Assembly (NCBI GenBank): GCA_020440745.1
Contig: JAGRNM010000017.1
Span: forward strand, 2,401-13,520
DNA length: 11,120 nucleotides
Direction of reading: 5' to 3'
Origin: Deltaproteobacteria bacterium
GTDB taxonomy: Bacteria; UBA10199; DSSB01
This document shows positions 5,880-11,120 of the stretch, piece after piece; the first letter of the stretch is position 1, and each line of letters opens with the position of its first letter. A model generated the notes under the pieces. It saw only the letters and a list, made by a program, of their open reading frames with translations. It made no database searches and had not been told where the DNA came from. The position numbers were made by a program, and so were the translations under genes.

Positions 5880-7709
5880 ATGCCGCCTATCCTCTCCATC
5901 TCCAACCTAAGCAAAAGCTACAACGCCCGTACTTTGTTTAATAATATAAGCTTTGGCATCGAATCCGGCGAGCGAGTGGCCTTGATTGGACCCAATGGGG
6001 CCGGCAAATCTACCTTACTTAGTATTTTAATAGGACAAGAAGATCCTGACACAGGAGAAGTCGCCTACCAAAAGGGCACGCGACTTGCGCTACTAGCACA
6101 AGTCCCTCAGTTTAAAGAAGAGGCGACGATTCTTTCTAGCCTCTTAGAGGCTGCCAAGCATCTAGAAACAAGCGAAGCTTTGCAAAAAGCTTATGAACTG
6201 ATCTCCAAACTTTCTTTAGACGGCTCGGGAACAAGCGCTCCAGCTTTAAGCGCAGAGACAGTCGTTACCCGTTTGTCCGGCGGTTGGCAAAAGCGTGTGG
6301 CCTTGGCAAGGGCTTTGATTCAAGAACCTGATCTCCTACTTTTGGACGAACCCACTAACCATTTGGATGTAGAAAGTATTCTTTGGCTAGAAGAACATTT
6401 AGCCCGCAGTCCCTTTGCCACCTTGACGGTTACTCATGATCGTTATTTTTTACAAAAAATTTCTAATCGTATTTTAGAACTGGACTCTCGCAATCCCCAA
6501 GGACTCTTGAGTGTGTCGGGTAATTATCAAAAATACCTTGAAGTCAAAGCAGAGCTGATAGCAAACCAAAAATCTCAAGAGCTGAGTCTCAAAAATACTT
6601 TGCGCCGCGAACAAGCATGGCTACTTCGCGGTGCCCAAGCTAGATCTACCAAACAACAAGCCCGCATCCAAAGGGCTGGCGAACTAGCTCAAGAAGTCCA
6701 AGAGCTTAGCGCACGCAATGTCTCCAACACAGCCAAGCTTGCCTTTAAAGCCGAAGGCCATAGCCCCCAAAGACTTTTGGAAGCCAAACACCTCAGTAAA
6801 AGTTTTGGCGAAAAAAAAATCTTTGAAGACTTAAATCTTTTATTAGGCCCTCAGACCCGCTTGGGCCTTTTAGGCGCTAACGGAGCTGGCAAATCTACTT
6901 TAATTAAAGTCTTATTAAAGCAATTGCCTAGTGATAGTGGAAAAGTCTTTCATGCCGAAAGATTAAAGCCGGTTTATTTTGAACAAAACCGAGAGTCTTT
7001 GGATCCCGAAACCCCCATCACCCAAGCCTTATCCCCACAAGACGATCAAGTCATTTACCAAGGCAAAGCCATGCATATCCGCGGTTATCTAGAGCGCTTT
7101 TTGTTTAAAAAAGACCAAATGCAAATGAAAGTGGGCCAACTCTCTGGCGGTGAACAAAGCCGACTGCTATTAGCCAAATTAATGCTGGCTGAATGCAATC
7201 TACTCATCTTAGATGAGCCCACCAATGACCTTGACTTGGCGACTCTGGGTATTTTGGAAGATTGTCTCAGCACTTTTGAAGGCGCAGTAATCTTGGTAAG
7301 CCACGACCGCTTCTTCATGGACCGCGTCGCCACCGAGATCTTGGCCTTTCATCCTTTTCATAACGGTGAGACGACCAAGTTTGCCTCCTTACTACAATGG
7401 GAGACTTGGCATGCAGAAATAATCAAACAAACAAAACAAAAAGAAAAAAACAAGCCCTCAGAAAAAATTAAAAAAGCTACCAAGCTTAGCTACAAGGAGG
7501 AACGGGAACTTAGCCAGATGGAAGAAAAGATTCATGCCCTAGAAAAAGAATTAGCTAAGCTTACCCAACAAATACAGCTACCAGAAGTACTAAGCGATCA
7601 CATTCAACTTAAAAAATTAAGTCAATCGATGGAAGAACTAGAAACAAAAATAAATATAAGCTACTCTCGTTGGGAGGAGCTAGAAAAGAAAAAGGCTTCT
7701 TTTGCCTAA
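5880..7709 (+). CDS. uup: ABC-F ATPase, Uup-like
   Basis: This 609-residue soluble protein has two ABC ATPase domains and no membrane segments, the ABC-F architecture. These proteins act on the ribosome; Uup is linked to resolving stalled or collided ribosomes and to suppression of transposon excision. Domain 1 has Walker A GPNGAGKS (37-44), signature LSGGW (132-136), Walker B with DEPTNHLD (156-163) and THDR (185-188). Domain 2 has GANGAGKS (332-339), LSGGE (421-425), DEPTNDLD (445-452) and SHDR (474-477). The linker (about 220-295) contains REQAWLLRGAQARSTKQQAR, characteristic of Uup. A lysine- and glutamate-rich coiled coil (about 540-605) ends the protein, as in Uup. Length is close to the roughly 635 residues of E. 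coli Uup. No Shine-Dalgarno precedes ATG5880, yet the first ABC domain begins at residue 3-4, so the start is right. A metal transporter follows 45 bp later, probably co-transcribed. Confidence 0.93.
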   Translation: MPPILSISNLSKSYNARTLFNNISFGIESGERVALIGPNGAGKSTLLSILIGQEDPDTGEVAYQKGTRLALLAQVPQFKEEATILSSLLEAAKHLETSEALQKAYELISKLSLDGSGTSAPALSAETVVTRLSGGWQKRVALARALIQEPDLLLLDEPTNHLDVESILWLEEHLARSPFATLTVTHDRYFLQKISNRILELDSRNPQGLLSVSGNYQKYLEVKAELIANQKSQELSLKNTLRREQAWLLRGAQARSTKQQARIQRAGELAQEVQELSARNVSNTAKLAFKAEGHSPQRLLEAKHLSKSFGEKKIFEDLNLLLGPQTRLGLLGANGAGKSTLIKVLLKQLPSDSGKVFHAERLKPVYFEQNRESLDPETPITQALSPQDDQVIYQGKAMHIRGYLERFLFKKDQMQMKVGQLSGGEQSRLLLAKLMLAECNLLILDEPTNDLDLATLGILEDCLSTFEGAVILVSHDRFFMDRVATEILAFHPFHNGETTKFASLLQWETWHAEIIKQTKQKEKNKPSEKIKKATKLSYKEERELSQMEEKIHALEKELAKLTQQIQLPEVLSDHIQLKKLSQSMEELETKINISYSRWEELEKKKASFA

Positions 7710-7754
7710 TTCCTTCAAAATATCAAAACAATCTTTCCACACAGGAGAAACCCT

Positions 7755-8444
7755 ATGCCGCATCACGAAAGCCACAAAACCCACCGCATTGGATGGTTGC
7801 GAGCCGCAGTTTTGGGCGCCAATGACGGTATTGTTTCCACTGCAAGTCTAATCTTGGGAGTAGCAGCCTCCGGCGCTAGTAGCCAAAGTATTTTAATTGC
7901 CGGCATTGCCGGTTTGGTAGCGGGAGCCATGTCCATGGCTGCGGGTGAATACGTTTCAGTCAGTTCCCAAGCGGATACTGAAAACGCTGATCTCAAACGA
8001 GAAGCCCAAGAACTAGCCAAGGACCCTCAACACGAACACGAAGAATTATCCAAAATCTATCAAAACCGCGGACTAGAGGCAGATCTAGCTTCCAAAGTCG
8101 CCACCCAACTGATGGCAAAGGATGCGCTAAGCACCCATGCCAGGGACGAACTCGGCATTTCTGAATCCACAACAGCCAGGCCACTGCAAGCCGCCTTGGC
8201 CTCAGCTGCAAGCTTTGCTCTGGGTGCAGCCTTACCTCTTATAACGACTGTCTTAGTACCCACTTCAAGGTTGATTTGGATTATCTCAGCTAGTTCCCTT
8301 TTTTTTCTCGCCTTCTTGGGTGCTCTATCGGCAAAGGCGGGAGGATCTTCAATGCTAAGAGGAGCCGTGCGAGTTGCTTTTTGGAGCGCTTTGGCAATGG
8401 CCATCACAGCTGGAGTAGGCGCTTTGTTTGGAGTAGCGGTTTAG
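7755..8444 (+). CDS. VIT1/CCC1-family Fe2+/Mn2+ transporter
   Basis: This 229-residue inner-membrane protein is of the vacuolar iron transporter (VIT/CCC1) family, which in bacteria exports or sequesters Fe2+ and Mn2+. Diagnostic motifs are GANDGIVSTASLILGV (21-36) in the first membrane helix and GAMSMAAGEYVSVSSQADTE (57-76) in the second. D24 and the methionines 59 and 61 match positions known to line the ion path in the plant VIT1 structure. A charged cytosolic segment (about 76-135, rich in Glu and His) corresponds to the metal-binding domain. Three more hydrophobic stretches follow (about 145-168, 172-192, 205-228), giving five helices. AGGAGA 6 nt upstream of the ATG is a good ribosome site. 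It lies 45 bp after uup on the same strand, likely one transcript. Whether it prefers iron or manganese cannot be read from the sequence. Confidence 0.92.
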   Translation: MPHHESHKTHRIGWLRAAVLGANDGIVSTASLILGVAASGASSQSILIAGIAGLVAGAMSMAAGEYVSVSSQADTENADLKREAQELAKDPQHEHEELSKIYQNRGLEADLASKVATQLMAKDALSTHARDELGISESTTARPLQAALASAASFALGAALPLITTVLVPTSRLIWIISASSLFFLAFLGALSAKAGGSSMLRGAVRVAFWSALAMAITAGVGALFGVAV

Positions 8445-8497
8445 GATTAGTAGGAAAAGTCAAAGAATAGATCAGCAATGCTTACCAAATGAATCAA

Positions 8498-8532
8498 TAA
8501 TCCTAGATTTGGCAAAGCCGAATCTAGGATTA
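8498..8532. terminator. Strong 16-bp hairpin between convergent genes
   Basis: Arms 8498-8513 (TAATCCTAGATTTGGC) and 8517-8532 pair throughout with one T-G wobble and a 3-nt AAA loop. The position between the ends of the VIT gene and trhO suggests a bidirectional transcription stop. Neither strand carries a T run straight after the stem: the plus side continues AAAAAATGAC and the minus side TTGATTCATT. It is therefore atypical, and an RNA-stability or repeat element is possible. Confidence 0.6.
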
Positions 8533-8588
8533 AAAAATGACAAAAACTAATGAAACAAGAAATCTTTATAATCCTTTGACCATAAAGC

Positions 8589-9533
8589 TTAATTAGCCCG
8601 TCTAGCGGCTCGATTCTTAGGCTTTTTCCAACCCAAGTGAAGACTGCCTCGTTCCTTAGCTAGCTGAACTTGTTTTTGTCTTTCCTGCAAAGCCGACCGT
8701 TTTAATTGGCTAAGTTTATCAAAACAACGGGGACAAGAAATCCCCTTTTGATACTGAGAAGACTCTTGATCCTGAAGACTCAAGGGCTCGCGGCAAGCAT
8801 AACAAAGTTCGTACTCTCCCTTTTTAAGATCATGATTCACCGTCACTCGGTTATCAAAGACAAAGCACTCCCCCTCCCAAGCACTTTCTTCCGACGACAC
8901 TTCTTCTAAGTACTTTAAAATCCCTCCCTCCAGTTGATAGACTTTTTGAAAACCCTGATCCAACATATAAGAAGTCGCCTTCTCACAACGGATACCTCCA
9001 GTACAAAACATAGCGATCTTTTGATTTTTTTTATCCTTTAATTTTTCCTGAATATAATCGACAAAATGACTAAAATGCTGAGTCTTAGGATTGATAGCGC
9101 CTTTAAAACTACCAATCTCTACTTCATAATCATTACGCGTATCAATCAACAGGACTTCCGGATCTTGGATCAAGTCATTCCAATCTTGTGCTTTGACTAA
9201 AATACCGGTTTTTTCTCCAGGCTTGCAATCGGGCACTCCCATGGTGACAATCTCTTTTTTAAGCCTTACTTTCATCCGGTAAAAAGGCTGCCTTGTAGTT
9301 TTACTTTCTTTATGGATTAAATTTTCTAAACCAGGCTGACTTTTTAAAAAGCTTAAAAAATTTTTTATACCCTCTAAACTACCCGCCATCGTAGAATTAA
9401 TACCCTCAGGCGCAACCAAAATAGTACCACAAAAATCTTTCCCCTCAAAAAAATCCTCCAAACGCTTTTTAAAAGCACTAGGATCGAGGATTGCTACAAA
9501 TTGATAAAAACTAATCACAGTCCATTCTTGCAT
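8589..9533 (-). CDS. trhO: tRNA U34 hydroxylase TrhO (rhodanese-related, YceA family)
   Basis: TrhO hydroxylates uridine 34 in the wobble position of certain tRNAs to 5-hydroxyuridine, an oxygen-dependent reaction. Counting from the preferred ATG (314 residues), the N-terminal domain begins MQEWTVISFYQFVAI and contains GTILVAPEGINSTMAG. The rhodanese domain (about 120-215) has LLIDTRNDYEVEIGSFKGA and the active-site loop CTGGIRCEKA, with the catalytic Cys at residue 177. A C-terminal Cys4 pair (CYAC and CPRC) probably binds zinc. The tail is Lys/Arg-rich. The frame has an earlier ATG at 9557, but AAGGA lies 8 nt before the ATG at 9533 and the earlier start would sit inside the preceding gene, so I choose 9533. 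The start is 1 nt after the GST stop, which means translational coupling and one operon. Confidence 0.92.
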   Translation of the reverse strand: MQEWTVISFYQFVAILDPSAFKKRLEDFFEGKDFCGTILVAPEGINSTMAGSLEGIKNFLSFLKSQPGLENLIHKESKTTRQPFYRMKVRLKKEIVTMGVPDCKPGEKTGILVKAQDWNDLIQDPEVLLIDTRNDYEVEIGSFKGAINPKTQHFSHFVDYIQEKLKDKKNQKIAMFCTGGIRCEKATSYMLDQGFQKVYQLEGGILKYLEEVSSEESAWEGECFVFDNRVTVNHDLKKGEYELCYACREPLSLQDQESSQYQKGISCPRCFDKLSQLKRSALQERQKQVQLAKERGSLHLGWKKPKNRAARRAN

Positions 9534-9534
9534 T

Positions 9535-10191
9535 TTAACTATCCTTTTTAAATTCAAAATAAGTCGGGGCCTCTCCAGGAGACCAAGGTGGATACTTTTG
9601 CATCACTGCCAAAAAGAGAGGATGATTTAAAAGTTTTTTTAACCAAAGATTTAATTTTTTTAAAGTCTCTTGGGAGGCAAACCAATCAGGATCCACCCCA
9701 GCAAATTGCCTGACAAAGGGAAACAAAGCCACATCGGCTAAACAAATCTGATCTCCCAATAAATATGCTGAGTCCCCTAAAAGCCTCTCCAACTTTTGCA
9801 AAAAAACCATGCCTTGCCCTCGCCATTCTACCCTACTTTTTTCTAGGTGCTTCCTTGGATATTTATAAGCGTCTAAAGCCTTTTTAAAGCTTTGATCATT
9901 TTCTGCAATCAAAGCATCGATAGACTTTTTTAAATCCTCCGGCAACCAAAGCTTAAACCCAGACTCAGCCAAAGCCCAATGCATTATTTCTAAACTTTCT
10001 TCCAAAACCCGTCCATCAGTCAATTGTAAGACAGGGACCGTCCCTTTGGGAGAAAGCTTAAGCATCTCCTGAGGTTTCTTTTTTAACACCACCTCTCTTA
10101 ACTCAAACTTAATCCCCGCATAAGCCAAAGCCATACGAGCCCTAATAGCATAAGGACAACGACGAAAAGTATAAAGGATAGGAAATTTCAT
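9535..10191 (-). CDS. Glutathione S-transferase family protein
   Basis: This cytosolic protein of 218 residues (from ATG10191) has a thioredoxin-fold N-terminal domain, MKFPILYTFRRCPYAIRARM, with a single Cys12 followed by PYA. It therefore has a one-cysteine rather than a CPYC redox motif. SPKGTVPVL, with the cis-proline of the fold, and the EESLEIM glutathione-contact motif follow near residues 47-70. An all-helical C-terminal domain runs to the end (DQICLADVALFPFVRQFA is the conserved hydrophobic-staple and N-capping region). The frame extends upstream to a GTG at 10218. That codon lies in the loop of a terminator-like hairpin, and the conserved fold starts exactly at ATG10191, so I use 10191. 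It precedes trhO by 1 nt and probably forms an operon with it. The substrate is unknown. Confidence 0.9.
   Translation of the reverse strand: MKFPILYTFRRCPYAIRARMALAYAGIKFELREVVLKKKPQEMLKLSPKGTVPVLQLTDGRVLEESLEIMHWALAESGFKLWLPEDLKKSIDALIAENDQSFKKALDAYKYPRKHLEKSRVEWRGQGMVFLQKLERLLGDSAYLLGDQICLADVALFPFVRQFAGVDPDWFASQETLKKLNLWLKKLLNHPLFLAVMQKYPPWSPGEAPTYFEFKKDS
9542..9546 (-). promoter_or_regulatory. Shine-Dalgarno AAGGA fixing the trhO start at 9533
   Basis: On the minus strand AAGGA lies in the last codons of the GST gene, 8 nt before ATG9533. The alternative ATG9557 would place this site inside its own codons 4-5. Confidence 0.6.
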
Positions 10192-10196
10192 CAAAC

Positions 10197-10227
10197 AAAA
10201 AGCCTCTTTGTTCTTCACAAAGAGGCT
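10197..10227 (-). terminator. Terminator hairpin of the small secreted gene, just before GST
   Basis: A perfect 10-bp stem (AGCCTCTTTG, 10201-10210, with CAAAGAGGCT, 10218-10227) has a 7-nt loop. On the minus strand a TTTTTGTTT tract follows, as in an intrinsic terminator for the gene at 10272-10709. The stem's 3' arm contains AAAGAGG, the only candidate Shine-Dalgarno for GST (11 nt from ATG10191), so it could also act as an attenuator. On the plus strand a T run lies 8 nt further on. Confidence 0.75.
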
Positions 10228-10271
10228 AAATAATTCTTTTTTTTTAAAAAATAAGTCTCGTTAAAATGTCT

Positions 10272-10709
10272 TTAATTAAAATTTAAATTAATTTTAAAAA
10301 GACTAAAATCTACCTGGTCGGCCTCATTAAGAGGAGCATCTAAAATCGCCGAACGCACTGGCCTTAAAGCTAAATCCACAATAGTCTGAGGAAGACGTCT
10401 ACCAAATTCAATAACGTAGTCGTCACCTTTTTTAATCCTCCAAACATAGGTGTTTTCTTGTGGAAAATAATAATAATAAACACCCTTATTAGCAGAAGAA
10501 TAATACCTAGCTTCTAACTGTTTTTTACGGCGATAGCCGTGAGCAGGAGCGTGGTCAGGAGGGCCACCCTCACTTTTAGATTTTTTAACACTAGAGTGAT
10601 TGGATTTGTCTTTTTTAGCATAGGCTTCCAAACCAAAACCTCCAGCCAAACTAAAAGTTAAGACTAAGCTTAGTATAAATAAAGAAATTTTTTTAATTTT
10701 TAAAAACAT
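10272..10709 (-). CDS. Small secreted protein with GPPxHAPAHGYR motif
   Basis: This 145-residue protein has a clear Sec signal peptide: Lys-rich start MFLKIKKI, hydrophobic core 8-27, and probable cleavage after AYA at 31. It is therefore predicted to be periplasmic or secreted. A low-complexity Lys/Ser stretch follows (32-47). Next comes GGPPDHAPAHGYRRKK (48-63), a motif I recall from a widespread group of uncharacterised proteobacterial exported proteins. A Tyr-rich region (69-81) and VWRIKKGDDYVIEFGRRLP (89-107) complete the domain. The last 35 residues show nothing I recognise. Function is unknown. GAGAGG 7 nt upstream of ATG10709 supports the start, which lies inside the last codons of hsdS (17-nt overlap in a different frame). 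A terminator follows at 10197-10227. Confidence 0.85.
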   Translation of the reverse strand: MFLKIKKISLFILSLVLTFSLAGGFGLEAYAKKDKSNHSSVKKSKSEGGPPDHAPAHGYRRKKQLEARYYSSANKGVYYYYFPQENTYVWRIKKGDDYVIEFGRRLPQTIVDLALRPVRSAILDAPLNEADQVDFSLFKINLNFN

Positions 10710-11120
10710 TTAAATACCTCTCTAGGCTAGAATTTAATAGCTTCTGATAAACTCTTTTAAGAAAAATAAATTTAATCAAATCAAGTAAGTTGTGCAAGGA
10801 CTTTAAATCCTCCATCAGTTGTAAAAAAATTTTCTTATAAGTCAATAAATGTGCCGCAATTTCTTGTTGTTTAGCCAAATTCGGCAAGGGAATAGGCATT
10901 TCTTTTAATTTACTAGCACTAATATTAGACTGATAAACGCCGTCGCTTTTAATAAGTTTTAAATAATCACGAGCCCTAGGGCTTGCCATGTATTCATTTA
11001 AATACTCACTATGTAAGTCTTTTGAACTAGTTAGCCTAATTAAATAGCCAGCAAAAATAGCAGGAAAGCCTCCTCTATAAATAGCCGTCTTACCTACCTG
11101 CTCAGGGCTGTTACTACGAT
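10693..11120 (-). CDS. hsdS: Type I restriction specificity subunit HsdS, C-terminal part, cut by right edge
   Basis: The visible 141 residues are the end of an HsdS DNA-recognition subunit, which chooses the target site for the type I methyltransferase and endonuclease. They read RSNSPEQVGKTAIYRGGFPA, then FAGYLIRL, the typical late part of a target-recognition domain. YQSNISASKLKEMPIPLPNL and AKQQEIA follow, the conserved junction before the dimerising helix. A coiled-coil-like tail (about 85-125) ends the protein. The reading frame is open to the window edge and the start lies outside, so hsdM and hsdR cannot be assessed. The stop at 10693-10695 lies past the start of the next gene. No frameshift is visible in this part. 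Confidence 0.9.
   Translation of the reverse strand, partial: RSNSPEQVGKTAIYRGGFPAIFAGYLIRLTSSKDLHSEYLNEYMASPRARDYLKLIKSDGVYQSNISASKLKEMPIPLPNLAKQQEIAAHLLTYKKIFLQLMEDLKSLHNLLDLIKFIFLKRVYQKLLNSSLERYLNVFKN

Noticed and set aside
7763..8407. Minus-strand open frames opposite the VIT-type transporter
   Set aside because: The plus-strand frame has family motifs and a Shine-Dalgarno. The opposite frames are low-complexity Arg/Ala/Pro products of reverse reading.
9534..9557. Earlier trhO start at ATG9557
   Set aside because: It lies inside the GST gene and would place the best ribosome site within its own codons.

Overview
The window looks like an AT-rich (by eye about 40% GC) chromosomal segment of a Gram-negative bacterium. 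Supporting points are a lipoprotein-type (Cys after ISA) secreted protease, a small protein with a Sec signal peptide, a glutathione-dependent glyoxalase I, a glutathione S-transferase, Uup and TrhO. Together these suggest a proteobacterium or a relative such as Bdellovibrionota. I cannot place it more precisely.

Layout. Positions 1-565 (minus) hold the N-terminal part of an unrecognised protein that runs off the left edge. Diverging from it at 643-1290 (plus) is a stand-alone Nmad2-type protein, a family predicted to be associated with DNA base modification. At 1574-3760 (minus) lies a large lipoprotein with an I9-like propeptide, an S8 subtilisin domain and four RCC1-type repeats of exactly 62 residues (186 bp), followed by a clear intrinsic terminator. 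A 290-bp divergent control region (3761-4050) separates it from a LuxR-HTH regulator (4051-5289, plus). That region contains a perfect 16-bp palindrome next to a consensus -35 box. The regulator converges with glyoxalase I gloA (5295-5735, minus), with 5 bp between the stop codons. Then come uup (ABC-F ATPase) and a VIT/CCC1-type metal transporter on the plus strand. They converge, across a strong 16-bp-stem hairpin, with trhO (tRNA U34 hydroxylase) and a glutathione S-transferase on the minus strand. The right end (minus) holds a small secreted protein whose start overlaps the 3' end of a type I restriction specificity gene (hsdS), which is cut by the right edge.

How the genes may work together. 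The middle (about 5.3-10.2 kb) reads as ordinary housekeeping or stress genes: methylglyoxal detoxification, ribosome-associated ABC-F, Fe/Mn transport, tRNA wobble modification and GST. Both ends carry genes typical of DNA modification or defence: Nmad2 plus an unknown neighbour on the left, and hsdS on the right. The most distinctive points are the stand-alone Nmad2 gene, the protease-RCC1 lipoprotein with an apparently incomplete propeller, and the palindrome between that protease and the LuxR-type regulator. No tRNA, rRNA, CRISPR array or intact insertion sequence was seen.
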